A stretch of 64,000 nucleotides of DNA from Adenanthera pavonina (GCA_026686845.1 JAIVEN010000003.1:2482501-2546500), one strand, 5' to 3'. Positions 24,759-38,017 are shown, counted from the stretch's first letter. The notes: generated by a model from the sequence alone, not told the origin. Numbers and translations are program-made.

Positions 24759-25142
24759 CTATGTCTCCATATGTTGGTGGGTAATTTCACACACACACAC
24801 ACATATATATATCTATGTCCTTCATTTTTTTCTCTTTCAGAATGATTATTTTGGGCCTCAATGGTCATTTTGATAAAATAGTCCAAATGTTGGTTGGTCA
24901 TTTCATTAAAAAAAATAGCCTAGACATTGCTGTAAGAAAAAATGAAGCCCAGACATTAAAAAGAACCTAAACAGTCCATGAACCTGGTCCAACCCGACCT
25001 GGACCAGTCTGACCCGATTTCATCTACTAACTTAGCCAGACTAGATCAGCCCACAAGCACCTAAACTAGACTTGACCCCTCACAAGACCTGACCATGGGT
25101 TGATATAAAACCCGGTCCAACCCGATCTCCCCCCACTCGTAG
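22469..25142. mobile_element. hAT-like non-autonomous element, about 2.7 kb
   Basis: The left end aggggtggggga is followed by subterminal motifs (ccaacccggtccaaccc). The right end in reverse complement is ctacgagtggggggagatcg, followed by gggttggaccggg. Flanks are tgtggact (22461-22468) and tgcagact (25143-25150), an 8-bp target duplication with two changes, fitting the hAT superfamily. The interior has no transposase frame; it includes CT-rich sequence and a minisatellite. A motif of about 24 bp (agctaagcccac...ctgtctca) occurs twice, near 23405 and 23535. Confidence 0.55.
24600..24905 (+). repeat. Compound minisatellite with AT/CA microsatellite blocks
   Basis: About five units share atgttggttggtaattt or close variants (near 24616, 24659, 24706, 24770, 24884). 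They are separated by tatatata, catacata or cacacaca runs and by ctatgtctcca. The period varies with microsatellite length (roughly 45-110 bp). It sits inside the 2.7-kb hAT-like element. Confidence 0.75.
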
Positions 25143-25914
25143 TGCAGACTTAGCATAGGAATGATGGTAGCCCCTTAATTTGATTCATAACTTGGAGGCT
25201 AGTCTTTCATAGCAATGTCTCCTGTGGTTGCATTTGGCATAAACCAAACCCTGGACTGAGTGTGTCACCCCAAAATCTATATTATGACAAAAATAGTAAA
25301 AAGTTGCTTATACTTTTTAAGATTAAAATCCAGGTTTTGAGGTTCTCACTGTCACCCCAAACATACACACATGAATTTATCTTCTAGTTTTGTTGGCCAT
25401 CAATTTATCTTGTACTTGAAAAACTTCATTCAAGTTAAAGATATTTAAAATAATGTTATTAATTATTAAAAGTTGATAAGTTTATTATAAATTCATTAAA
25501 TTTATTTAAATTATTTCAACAGAATAATCATAATTGTTTAGCATAAAGGAATAAATATATCTTATTGATATACATTAATTAATTATATTGTTGATATGTT
25601 ACGAAACTAAGTCAATAAATATGAAACTATTTAACACACTTTATATTATTTATAGCAGAAAGAGTTTTAAACAGGAAAGATTATGCTCATTAAAAATTAA
25701 AACTTTATTGGAAAATTTTTTTTTTGCCGAACTATTAGAAGCATTGGAAATAAAGAAAAACTTTAAAAAATATTTGATGTCCAACTAATTTAAGTTACGA
25801 ATAACAACAACAATAACAACAATAAAAACTTTATAGTTGTTCAATTTTTTTTTATTGATTCAAGGGAGAATTGAAAAAAAAAAAGACCAAAAAATAAGAC
25901 CAAATTTCATCTTA

Positions 25915-26060
25915 TTTTGGGGTTAAGATAGAATTTTTCTAAGTCAAGATAAAAAATTTCCAAGTCAGGATAGAATTTTTTTATACCAAGTGAAAATAAA
26001 ATATTTCTAAATGAGAATAAAAAGTTTTGAAGTCAGGATAGAGAATTTTCAAATTTGGTA
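25915..26060. repeat. Satellite-like units related to the foldback element at 59.5-60.4 kb
   Basis: About 20-25-bp units such as aagtcaggatagaatttttt and gtgaaaataaaatatttcta are repeated head to tail. The same unit style (agaattttttgataca...) makes up the hairpin inside the foldback element at 59540-60400, suggesting a dispersed repeat family. Confidence 0.45.
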
Positions 26061-26500
26061 CCAAAACCTAATTTTTCCTTTATCTGACCCTCATATTTAA
26101 TTATATATATTATTTTCAAAAATTTTAAACTGCTTAAGCTACAAATATGCTAAAAAATAAATATGAATAATATCTATATATATAAATGATATATGTGCTA
26201 AAAATAATTAGTTATGATTAAAAATATCTCAAAAAAGTTTAATCTTAATAATTATAAAATTAAATAATGGTTTTTAGATCTAAACCTAAATCAAATGCAT
26301 AATATTGGGAAAAACTACCCAAACCAAGCTCCAACTATAGATCCTTCTACTTTTATATAGATAATAGATGGATAGATTCTGAGGCATAAAATTTATTTTT
26401 TTTAATTTTTATTTATATATAGTGTTTTAATTTATAAAATAAAAGTATATTAATTTAACCATGGCTAATTCAATCATATGTCAACTTGAACTAATGAAAT

Positions 26501-27115
26501 TAGGGGTGTTCACGAGCCGGGACGAGACGGGCCGGGCATCACCTCAGCCCAGTGTTCGGCCCGTGGCCCGGCCCGGCCCGGTCCTTCACCGAGCCGGGAC
26601 CGGGTCAATACCGGGCCGGGTTTTGGCCGAATCTAAAAAATGAAAAATAAATTAAAAAAATTAATTTAATTTTTTAATAAAAATATAACTAGTTTCATTT
26701 AAAATATATTTTTATAGAAAATAATATTAGATTAACAAATAGCATTTATCAAAATTATAAATATTCAACAATTATACATTATTTATTTTATATAATATTA
26801 AGCTATGAAATAAATTTAAAATAAAATTAAAAATTGGAATAATAAAATGTATCTATTATAATTATAAAATTAATTTATTACATAAAGTATATGAAGGAAA
26901 AACAATTATATAAAATTATTCAATATTTTTAACAAATAAAAAAATATGAGAAAATTGGGAAAATATATATATATACCGGGCCAGGCTGGGCCGGGACGGG
27001 CGTGTCGCATGCCCGCGGGCCAGCCCGGTCCTCCTTCAGTTTGCAATTTTCTCTTTTTGGCCCGGCCCGACCCGGCCCGAAATGACCGAACTGATCGACC
27101 TATTGCACAACCCTA
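26501..27115. mobile_element. hAT-type MITE, 615 bp, with perfect 8-bp target duplication
   Basis: The ends TAGGGGTGTTCA and TGCACAACCCTA form inverted repeats. They are flanked by identical AATGAAAT at 26493-26500 and 27116-27123, the 8-bp signature of hAT insertion. Subterminal regions on both sides are strongly GC-rich with repeated cccggcccg/gggccggg motifs. The interior (about 26640-26975) is almost pure A/T. No transposase frame exists; the frame at 26461-26643 is just the GC-rich end. Confidence 0.85.
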
Positions 27116-27426
27116 AATGAAATCATGTACCAATTCTTAACTGCTTCCATAAACATTCCAATTTTAAAAGCCAACTACTTTTATATCTCTATTCTATAGT
27201 ATTGTTTTAACTAGATCATCAAATTCAGACCAAAAAAACAACTAGATAATTAAATTATATATCGATATATATATATTTTTTAAAAAGTAACTTCTCCGAG
27301 GAGGCATGTCCATAACCGGACTGGCAATATAGCCCACTCAATTATGTAGTTTTTCACTGTTTCTTGGGCCCAAACTATACCTCAAGTTTGCATTTGAATC
27401 TTAGGGCCTTTAGGCCAACCTTTCTG

Positions 27427-27533
27427 GGTGTTTATTGGTCCAACCTTTTTTTTAGACAATAATTATTGAAACAAAATTTGGTGTTTATTGGTCCAATCTT
27501 TTTTTTTAGACAATAATTACTGAACCAAAATTT
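27427..27533 (+). repeat. 53-bp tandem duplication
   Basis: Two adjacent copies begin ggtgtttattggtccaa and continue tttttttagacaataatta, at 27427 and 27480, with only a few differences. No function is apparent. Confidence 0.8.
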
Positions 27534-29340
27534 CTTTGTTTTTTGTTAGCAAAAAAAAATTCTCTGTTTTTCAATTTTCCAAACTAAAGATAAAACTTGT
27601 TTTAAATTAAAAACACCAAAAAAAAAACTCAATTGGATTACCATTTTTTTAGTTACTTTTACTATTTTCAATTGTGTTTTCTTCTTGTTTCTTCCTTCAA
27701 TCCTAACTTTTTTGTGTTGATTTGGGGAAAAGAAAATCATCAAAAGAAAAATTTATATATATATATATATATTTTTTTTTTATTATTTGTGTGTGTAAGG
27801 AAACAATATATATATTTTCAAAGTTTATAAAAGAAAATGAGGAAAAATCTGGTTTGCCTTAGTTGGTTCAGTCGGGCCTAACCATGGCAACTATTTTGGC
27901 TTGATATTACCGGAGTCGGTTTCGATCTACGGAAAATTTGGCCCACTCAACGTATGCTCAATCCTATTCCTATCACTTGTCATAGTTTAATGAGTAAAGC
28001 GCTGTAATCTCCCTCATGTTTTTTTATGTTAACTATAGAGATTTCTGTTTTATTTTAAAAATTTTGTTTGATTTTTCTTCAAATTTAACTTTTATTGAAT
28101 TAAAATACCCTTATTAACATAAATATTTATTTAGTAATATTATCAACACATTTTTCTTTTTACCTTTTTAATTTTCAACTAGAATAATTTTTATATAATT
28201 TCACAGTGATGAATCACACTCTTCACAATTTGGTATTGAAATATGATCCTTTTTTTTTTTGCTCATATAATATCTAACCTTTAGTAATGTTTTATTTACA
28301 TTTTAAGGTGACGAGGAACACTTTATTTGTATTTTATCATATAATCTCTTTTATTTTTTAAAAATTTAAATTTTGTGAAAGTATGTAAATATTATTAAAA
28401 ATTATAATTAAAGATTGTAGCATAAAAATATGGCAAATAAAACTTTTAGTCCCTTAATGTTACATTAGATTTAATTTTGGTTCATCAACTTTATTTAGTT
28501 TCTTTTTAAATCTTCAACTTTTAAAATATAATAAAAATTTCCCTATTACTAGCATTATATTAACAAAAAATATTGACAAAACATTATCAAATGTTGACAA
28601 AGTATTTTCCAATGTGAAAACATTTCTCTAACTCTTTTTTCGACTGGGTACAATTATTCTAACTCATTTTTTATGACAAAAGAATCTTAAAATTAAAATT
28701 TTGTTTAAAAGTCATTTGTAATGATTTATTTTCATTTTTTGAATTTAATAAATACATAATGTTATTAATAACTTAACAATGAAAAAATGAAAATTGACAT
28801 GTTAGCATTTGTCAACATGTTAGAATATTTTGCTAGCCTTTCTTATAATAATATTCACAGTATTAACAATAGAGAAACTTGTAATTATATTTTAAAAATT
28901 AAAAAACTAAAAAGAAACTACAAATAAAGTTAGGAGAACAAAATAAAATTCAAAATTTTATAACAATTTCTCTAGTGCTTTCCACTAATTCTCACTGCTC
29001 TTGTTTCTTCCACTAAGTCTACAACAAATTTAAATTTTTAAAATATATTTTTATTCAATATGAATATCATTTTTTTATCATGAAATTCCTCCGAGTAATT
29101 TTAAATAAATAAATATATTGATTAAATCATAATTTTCGGCAGATATTTTGTAAGGTCACCATCTCATCTCCTCCCGCGTGACTATTCATCCTTACCATGT
29201 TATCTTCTACCTCATTGCTCATGTACTTTCATGCATCTAACATTTACTTACATTATTCCAATTAATAGAAAAAAGCTTAATTAGAAGATACATAGCAGAA
29301 AGATGAACCTAGATTCTTATTAGTGTATCCTAACCTAAAT
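27534..29340. other. AT-rich spacer without supported genes
   Basis: Poly-A/T and TA-microsatellite runs fill this stretch. The part near 28440-28560 (ttagtcccttaatgttac...) has the look of a common degraded plant repeat. Open frames at 27546-27743 and 27633-27830 are low-complexity Phe/Lys/Tyr frames with no gene features. Confidence 0.65.
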
Positions 29341-29468
29341 ATTGCGTCTGCCTCAAACCCCACATTTTTTAGCAAGGAACCGAATTTGGATAAATCCGTC
29401 AGTATATCCTCCGGTTCGTCTGGGGCATTCCGTTCCCCTCAGCTGCACCGAAAAATATAGCATTATCG

Positions 29469-29663
29469 ATGGCCGGCCAGCTATCTATGTCATCGTCAAC
29501 CGTCGACTTGCGTGGAAGGAGAGGATTCGTCGGAAGGAAGTGGAGACTTGTGAAGCTGAAGCCAAGCCAACAAGGACGTGTTTGCTTCAACAATAATGGC
29601 AGAAAATACTTCTCCTGCTCTCTAGCGCCTGAGGCCACCCACTACCTTTCTCCTCATTCTTAG
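29469..29663 (+). CDS. Unassigned 64-aa frame, possibly an orphan first exon
   Basis: Starting at an ATG (29469), this frame has near-normal gene composition in an AT-rich spacer. Its N-terminus (MAGQLSMSSSTVDLRGRRG) is rich in Ser/Arg, resembling a transit peptide. I do not recognise the family. It ends at a TAG at 29661-29663, and no downstream exon was found in the next 1.3 kb. It may be the remnant of a gene, a captured exon or chance; the antisense frame at 29399-29638 is no more convincing. Confidence 0.25.
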   Translation: MAGQLSMSSSTVDLRGRRGFVGRKWRLVKLKPSQQGRVCFNNNGRKYFSCSLAPEATHYLSPHS

Positions 29664-32600
29664 CATTCAAATTAATTCATTTTTTCTTGCCAAAATACTT
29701 AACTTATTTTTTCAGACCAAAAGAATCAATTCATTTTTTTTCAGAATTCCTTCCTTCCTTTTTTTTTTTGGGTACAACCTTTTATGGTTTGCCTGTGTGG
29801 GAAAAGGGTTTTCTTTTCTTTTATGTAAAAATTGAGATATAAGACACAATAGCCATGTTTTCATGCTAAGTTACTAACTATTTCATCTTTCTAAAATTTA
29901 AGAAAATATCAAAATATGATTTAAATTTGAAATAAAAATTAAAAAATTCTTTATATATAATTTAAAGTTCAAATTAATATTTTCAATTTAATTTAAAAAT
30001 CAATGCACTACAAAAATTATTTACTATTGTAAATTTACCATTTATTTACTATTCATTTATATTAATTGTATTATTCTTAGGTAGGTTGAGCTTTTTAATT
30101 AAATGATTCTTTTAAATTTAAATTTTGAATTGAAATATACTAATATATTTACGGAAAAAATAGCTTTTTTGTTCCAAAAATTAACTTAATATATGTGTGT
30201 ATGTGACGAGTCTATATATTTACCCACTAGTCAATATAATTATTAATTTCAACATTAAATTTATAATAAATTATCCTATTTATAAGCCTTAAATATTTTA
30301 ACCGAATTTCATACAATATACAAAAGCATATAATCATCAATTTAAGATATAAGTAGCGTATCATGAATTCACTTTATATAAATGAATGACTTCTATGTTG
30401 GACAAAAGAAACATTTTACTTTAAATGATTTAAATTCAAAATCACTAAATAATATTTATATTTTTTTAACCAAGTAAACAATATTTATATTTAAACTCTA
30501 GAAAGTGGCATGTTTCACTGACTATAAAGTATGGCTTGAACATCTATTTAAATACAAATAATCAAATCTCTGGCAAAAAAAAATATAAATAATCAAATCA
30601 CTCAATGTAAAAGTACCGTTCATAACCCAAACTAAATAATTTGACCTTCGAATATAAAATTAGGCTCATCAACATGAGCAAATAATACACACGCAGGCAA
30701 ATTTGATTTCTTCTATTAAAAAGCAAACACCAATAAAGTAAAACAGCTTACATCCAGTGATTATCATTTTATTTTATATATACATTAAATCAATTTATAC
30801 TATATTAGTAGATATATAGTATATGTATACGAACTCTTTTTTTTTTGTAGCCAGAACCTATTCTATAATTTATTTAAAAAACGGCATCATACCTAACAAA
30901 AAGATGCATGCATGAGGGAACATTATATATATGACACGCCAAAAGTGTCACGTGTGCCACCTCTCTGCCTATAATTACCTTTCACATCCCAATTATTGAA
31001 CTCTTTTTTTTTTTTTACGAAAGAAAAAGACATTTTCAAAAGCCCCAACTTCTTGCCTCTCAGGTCGCTCCTGACTCACCAGATAAGATATTTTGGAGGG
31101 CCGACATTGTTATGCTGCTTCGCCACCACATTCTTCCATCACACACCCGTCATGTATTCGTCTCAATATCACGCATCTTCTGAAGATCGACGATCATGCC
31201 TCCTTTACTCACACAGATTCAGTGAACTCTCACGTGTGGGAGTAAAACTAGTTGGATTATCTCTTGCCCAGGTAGACCCCACATTTGCCGTCCTTTTCAC
31301 CACGGGAGGGCCGTTTGTCATGAGTTATTGGATATTTTGTATGATGATTTTTTGGGTGTTGAATATTTATTTTATTTTATTTTTTATTTAATTTTTTTTT
31401 TATTTTTTAATAATAATAATATGAGTTATTTAATAAGAATAAAATAAAAAATATTAGTATTTTTTATATTAATTATAAATAAAAATAATTTTTTAATATA
31501 TATGTAATTGATATAATATATGTTATAATATAAATGAAAGTGGACTACATTGATTCTTTCTAAAGGTGTTTACTATACAATGCAACAATTATTATCTGCT
31601 TTGAGCCACAACCATTTATTATTAACAAAAACTTACGGATAGAATTCGTATTTTTAATAATTTTATGTATATTAAAAATTTTTTGTTATGTTCTTAAATT
31701 TTTTTAAAAAAATGTCAAAAATATCATTTTTATCCTTATTTATTATACTTATTTTTATTACTCTAACACAAAATATAAAAAAAGTCATTAAATAAATGAT
31801 GGTTTATGAATCCTATGATTTATTTTTTATAAATTTTGTATAAGAATGAACATATTCGGTTATACTCTCACCTTTCAAGATATAAGGTGGAATTAACTAT
31901 CTCTTTTTTCACTAATGAGGATAGTTAAAATTAGTTATATGTATTAATTTTGTAAAAAAATATTATAACTTTTCAAAATTAATCTTATTAAATTATCTCA
32001 TCTTAATTACTACTACTCCCTCCAATTATAAATATAGGTTCTTTTACTCAAATCCTAAATATATTATTTTTTTAAATATAAAGTAGTAGTTATTATATAT
32101 TTTTTTAAAAAATTTCTATTTAATATATTTCAAAGACAGAGAAAAAGATTATATAAGAGTAATTTTAAAAAAATATTATGAATTTTAGAGAAATCGAGAC
32201 AGTTAACTAATTTTAACCCATATATTTAATCTGCATGATTCAATTAAAATGATCTTATATTAAGAATCGGATAGAATGTTTCTTTTAATCTCTCTCATAA
32301 CTCTTTTAATTATTATAAATAAAGATAAAATAAAAAAATAGCACTAAATAGTTACTAATTTTGATAAAATGAGCTCAAGTTTGATTTTAATCCTAACAAA
32401 ATTGGTGTTATGTTTTGAAACAGGAAGTATAGTAAAAGTGTGCATATCACAACTTTTTTTTTTTTAATGAAAGTGTGCATATCATGTCTGGTGTATTTTA
32501 ACAGAATAAATATTTATTTAATCTGAACTTGAATAAATAAAATATATATTTGTATTTACGAGACTAACGCAGAAAACAACAAAGTTATCCGCATAGTAGA

Positions 32601-32800
32601 CAAATTATTTCGTCTTTTAGCCGAAATAGCCAGTGTGATATACAAGTTGACAACATGGGGTGGCGAGGCGGATTTTCGGGGATGGGCTAGATTGCAAAAT
32701 TGAAATATTTCAGTGAAGAGTTCGATGAATTGAGAATTATGCATCCGTTTGCAGATAACATAGTGATAATACAGTTCCCCAAACATTGGAGCCATGGGAC
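29664..32800. other. AT-rich spacer upstream of the SIP1-type gene
   Basis: Mostly A/T runs. A less AT-rich block at 30940-31330 contains two CACGTG-type sites (near 30949 and 31231) and an uninterpretable frame (30996-31391). Near 32033, ctccctccaattataaatata resembles one end of a Stowaway-like MITE, but no matching right end was found. Confidence 0.6.
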
Positions 32801-32811
32801 TCTGCATTTCC

Positions 32812-32819
32812 TATAAATA
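32812..32819 (+). promoter_or_regulatory. TATA box of the SIP1-type gene
   Basis: TATAAATA in the context ttcctataaataccc, about 218 bp upstream of the ATG at 33037. This implies a 5' UTR of roughly 190 nt without an obvious long upstream frame. Confidence 0.6.
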
Positions 32820-33036
32820 CCCATTCATCTTCTCCTTCGGGATCAGAGTCCTATCTAGCTTTTCGGGCTGTGATTCCTGCATTGCTATAAATTCCCATTC
32901 TTTGGAATTACAGTCCTGGGTTAGCTCTGGTGGTCTTGTAATTCCTTCCTTATTATTTGAACGTCGATTATATTTCAGTCCCTTTTCTTCTCCATAGAAA
33001 GGTGCTTCAAATTTCTGTTTTTGTTTGTCGGAGAAG

Positions 33037-36000
33037 ATGACTGTGGGAGCTGGGATTTCTGTGGCCGATGGCAACTTGATGGTGTTTGGGAAGAAGGTCC
33101 TCACTCAAGTTCCCCAAAACGTCGTCGTCACGCCTTCCTCTTCAATCCTCAATGGGGCTTTCATTGGAGTCGATTCTGATCGCAAGGGCAGCCGACGGGT
33201 CTTCCCCATCGGAAAATTACAGTATGTTCTTTGTTTCTTTCTCTCTGAATTTTTGTTTCTTCTTGGTCATGGCTGAAATGAATGCCAGATCAAAGCCTGA
33301 TGCTATCATGCACTCATACTTCGAACTTGAGATCAGATGTCACACTTTAAGATTACCTTTAAGTTTCTTGTTTCTGTTTCTGTGATTCTTATCAAGCTTG
33401 CATGCAATTTAATGCTTGTTAACTTCTTCATCTCTGCTTTTAAATCCGGTTGAAATTTAGCCCTTTAGGATTTTTTCGTTTATTTTGTGTGTTACTAACG
33501 TAAGTTTGAAGTTTCTGTTCTGATCAAATTCAGCTCACTGCAATATGGATTTGCTCTGATGAATTTTTCTTCTGTTTGTTAATATTATTAGGGGGTTGCG
33601 ACTTATGTGTTTATTCCGCTTCAAAATGTGGTGGATGACACACAGAATGGGTTCTTGCGGGAAAGATATTCCCTTCGAAACACAGTTCTTACTTGTGGAA
33701 GCACACAATAGTTCTGATATTGATGTGATCAACAACAGAGAAGAAGAGCAATCTGCCGCTTATGCTGTTTTCTTACCTCTTCTGGAAGGAGATTTTAGAG
33801 CAGTTCTTCAGGGAAATGAGCAAGACGAGATAGAGATCTGTGTGGAAAGTGGTATGGTGAAATAAATGAAATGTCACCTTGTTTTATATGATGTCAAATT
33901 TTGCTGTTTTTTGGGAGTGATTGAATTGATTCATCTCTCTGATTGTATGTAGGATGTCCTAATGTTGAGGGATTTGATGGGACTCATCCGGTATTCGTTG
34001 GAGCAGGATCAGACCCATTTGAAGTCATTTCAAATACTGTCAAGTAAGTTACGAACTTCACATAGTTGGCTCTCACAAACTTTGGTCCTTTGCTAGTTTC
34101 TTTTTCTTCTTTATACCTATTTGAAAGGTATCTCTAGTTTAGAAGTCAAGATCTACGTCTGTTTAGTGAATCCAATAGAAGACAATTAGTTGGAGCTTTG
34201 ATATGCCTTACTTGTTTATTCATGATTGAGTTGATGCACTGGTTTTTTCTAGACTTTGTTTGTTTTGAATTCTCATGCCATACATTCTAGTTTCAAATTT
34301 TAAGCATGTGATGGATTGGTGGTCCTTTTTCCATATATATATGTGTGTGTGTGTATCTATTTTCCTTTTTGAGTCACAAAGATGGGAGTTAGGCAATGTT
34401 TCTCATGCTTGTGGCCTTGTGTAAATTACTCCAATCATTAATTTCTTCCAATTTCCAACCATGTTCAGGACTGTTGAGAAACACTTGCAGACATTCTCTC
34501 ATCGTGAGAAGAAGAAGGTACAAATCTCGTCCCTAAAAGTGAAAACTCCATGTACAGGTCTTTTCCATGAGTGCTACTAGGTTGTAATGCTAATTTCCAT
34601 GTGCTCTCTTTTCTGTGTGTGTCCAGATGCCAGACATGTTGAACTGGTTTGGCTGGTGTACATGGGATGCTTTCTATACCAAAGTCAATTCAGCAGGTGT
34701 AAAGCAAGGATTGCAAAGGTGTTTTTTCTTCCCATCATGGATAATTATCAAAATTTATTATTTATAAAGGAAATTGACAATCTTGTGTCTGAATTATTAG
34801 GCCTATTTTGGTTTAATCTCAGAAATTAGTGATTCCATGAGTTATTCTCCAAAAATTAACAAACTAGTTCAACATACTATGTTCATCTATTAAAAGGATT
34901 AATATGTGATGGATTTTATATTTTAAGTTTCACTCATTAATTTTTAGATTTAAAGCTAATGGACCTAAAAATCCGTAAATTAAATTGTTATTGTACTCTG
35001 ATGTTGACATTGCAGAAAGACAGTAATTTATGACCGTTGTGTATTTTTTGTCTCTTTTTCAGCTTAGTGAAAGGTGGGATTCCTGCTAAGTTTGTTATAA
35101 TTGATGATGGATGGCAATCTGTTGGTATGGACCCTAATGGTATTGAATGGAAATCTGATTATGCTGCTAAGTGAGTACCTATAACTTTCATCACGATATT
35201 TAAGCTTCATTAATGTACAGTATGGAATAAGTATTTACTTATTTTGTTTTGTTTTTATTTGTTTTCTTCGCCTTCAGTTTTGCAAATCGTCTGACGCATA
35301 TCAAAGAGAATTACAAGTTTCAGAAAGACAGCAAAGAGGGTCAGAGAGAAGAGGATCCTTCTCTGGGTTTTCGTCATATTTCCAAAGACATCAAAGAACA
35401 GCATGACATTAAGTATGATATTGTTGATTTCTATTTTCTTGAAGACAAACTCTTTCATGGTCCACAAAAGATGATGCATTGTTAATTTAATACTCTATAG
35501 GTTTTCTGTACTACTTTAGTACTTGACTATGATTTTGTTCCATATCAACCTTCCAAGTACTAAAATAATATGAAATCATACTCTTGGATCCTCTGGTACA
35601 AAATAGGGTTTTTTTTTCTTTAATTCTAATGAATATTCATTTCAAATATTGACATGAATCAATACAACATACTCACGATATTTGTATTTTTTTAGGTACA
35701 TTTATGTGTGGCATGCTATAACAGGATACTGGGGTGGTGTTAAACCTGGTGTTACTGGAATGGAGCACTATGAGTCAAAAATGGCCTACCCTGTATCATC
35801 TCCTGGGGTTGAATCAAATCAACCAGATGAAGCTCTAACAACCATTGCCATGAATGGACTTGGCCTTGTGAATCCCGAGAAAGTTTTTCACTTTTATGAT
35901 GAACTCCACTCGTATCTTGCATCTGCTGGTATTGATGGTGTCAAAGTTGATGTTCAGAATATCCTTGAAACCCTTGGGGCAGGCCATGGTGGTCGGGTCA

Positions 36001-38017
36001 AACTTGCAAGAAAATATCACCAAGCGTTAGAGGCATCAATCTCAAGGAATTTCCCTGATAATGGCATTATTTGTTGCATGAGTCACAATACAGATGGATT
36101 GTACAGGTAGGAAAACCCAAAAAATGAAATAATGTGTTTGCCCTTAGACACAATACAGCACTTTAAATTGCCCCTGAACATTTTTTCTTCATTGTATTAT
36201 GTTCTCTGTGCCTGTGTCTATGCTTCTTGGCTCTATGTTATACAAGCTGCTAATTCATATAAATCCACCCTGGTGCAGTGCAAAGCGGTCTGCTGTAGTT
36301 AGGGCATCAGATGATTTTTGGCCAAGAGATCCAGCGTCCCACACAATTCACATAGCATCAGTTGCTTACAACACCATCTTCCTTGGTGAATTTATGCAGC
36401 CAGATTGGGATATGTTTCATGTAAGTTGACAATTTTTTTTTCTTGTTTTCTGCTTTTTGCATGATGAAGTCAGTTGCTTTTCAAGCCAGTTAAATTTTAA
36501 TTTTAATGCATGATAGAGCCTACATCCAATGGCTGAATATCATGGAGCAGCTCGAGCAATAGGAGGATGTCCCATTTATGTTAGGTATGTTCTTCGTTGA
36601 TGCTATATTTTTATTTTAGTATGAAAAATTCTCTGATTGACTCAATTTCAGAGATGGTAGATTGAGTTAATTATAAAAGTATATGCATGTAAAAGATAGG
36701 TCTCGCTTAAAAAGTATACTTGAACATATATGTATTCTTGATTGACTTCGTCTATCTATCTTCATATTGAATATTTGTACTTTGTGCAGTGACAAACCTG
36801 GACACCATGACTTCAATCTTCTTAAAAAACTTGCACTTCCCGATGGTTCTATATTGAGGGCTAAACTCCCAGGAAGACCAACAAAAGATTGCTTATTTTC
36901 TGATCCTGCTAGAGATGGAAAGAGGTAAAGACTCCATAATGATACCGAAATTTCTTTCTTCTTTCTTCCTGCATTTTTTCTTTTTAAATTTTTGACCCTA
37001 GCTGATAGCGGTTGCTTTTGTAGTCTTCTGAAGATATGGAATCTGAATGATTTCTCTGGAGTTGTTGGGGTGTTCAATTGCCAAGGAGCAGGGTGGTGCA
37101 AAGTTGGAAAGAAGAACCTTATCCATGATGAGAATCCAGGAACAGTAACTGGGGTCATTAGGGCTAAGGATGTTGACTATCTGTCTAAGGTTGCTGATGA
37201 TAAATGGAATGGGGACACCATTTGGTTTTCCCACGTTGGTGGTACGTTTCTAAGCTTGACAAATTACCTATATATGTTCATGGGCTGGGTTAGACTAAAG
37301 TCCAATAGGCTTCTCTGTATTGAACAGTTCTTGCTAATCCTTAGCTGACTTCAAGATTAGTGGTTGAGTTGAACTTAAACACTTAGGCTTAAATGATATT
37401 CTTGGGCCTAGACTCTTAGTTGGGTCAGTTATACCTATTGACTGGCCAAGTTCCCAAATAAGCGTAAAATTATTAATGAAGTTTTACTGCTAGAGAAGAA
37501 TTTAACTCTCAAGTTGGTAAGGAGAGATACTTTGGCTTTTTATCAACTAAGCAAATCCCTTTAAGATACACTGTGGTCCTTATGTAACTTTGCGATTGAT
37601 TATAAGTTATGTTATACTGTGATGTCTATTTGCATTGCAGGAGAGGTTACTTACCTTCCAAAGGATGCATATATTCCTATTACATTGAAATCCAAAGAAT
37701 TTGAAGTCTTCACAGTAGTTCCTGTTAAGGAAACTAAAAATGGTGTCAAATTTGCTCCTATTGGTTTGCTGAAGATGTTCAACTCAGGAGGAGCCATCAA
37801 GGAGTTGTGTTGTGTATCTAATGGAACTACAAGCATTGTCATGAAAGCCCGAGGCTGTGGTTTATTTGGAGTTTACTCATTGGCTCGACCTAAGACAGTG
37901 ACATTGGATTCCGAGGAGGTAGAGTTCAGCTATGAGGAAGGATCTGGGTTGGTAACTATTGATTTGAGAGTACCAGAGAAAGAGTTGTACCAGTGGAACA
38001 TATCTATCAGCTACTGA
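33037..38017 (+). CDS. SIP1: Raffinose-synthase-family / seed imbibition protein (SIP1 type), 756 aa
   Basis: A GH36-like plant protein, annotated as probable galactinol-sucrose galactosyltransferase; characterised SIPs often act as alkaline alpha-galactosidases, so the substrate is open. Exons: 33037-33221, 33592-33851, 33953-34043, 34469-34517, 34627-34718, 35063-35170, 35278-35412, 35696-36106, 36279-36420, 36517-36584, 36790-36924, 37024-37241, 37641-38017. All are GT..AG and in phase, totalling 2271 nt. ATG 33037 is chosen because MTVGAGIS is the family start; the in-frame TTG at 33025 is not needed. Motifs: LWFR-type FRFKMWWMTHRMG near residue 67, MPDMLNWFGWCTWDAFY from 196, FVIIDDGWQS near 240. 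KVDVQN carries the expected nucleophile Asp392, and RASDDFWPRD the acid/base region (Asp455/456). No signal peptide is seen, so a cytosolic location is likely. The N-terminus is closest to Arabidopsis SIP1 from memory. Confidence 0.95.

Noticed and set aside
32017..32345. A Stowaway-like MITE starting ctccctccaattataaat
   Set aside because: Only one end resembles the family; no matching inverted right end was found.
33025..33036. An upstream TTG as start of the SIP1-type protein
   Set aside because: Plant nuclear genes use ATG, and MTVGAGIS at 33037 is the family N-terminus.
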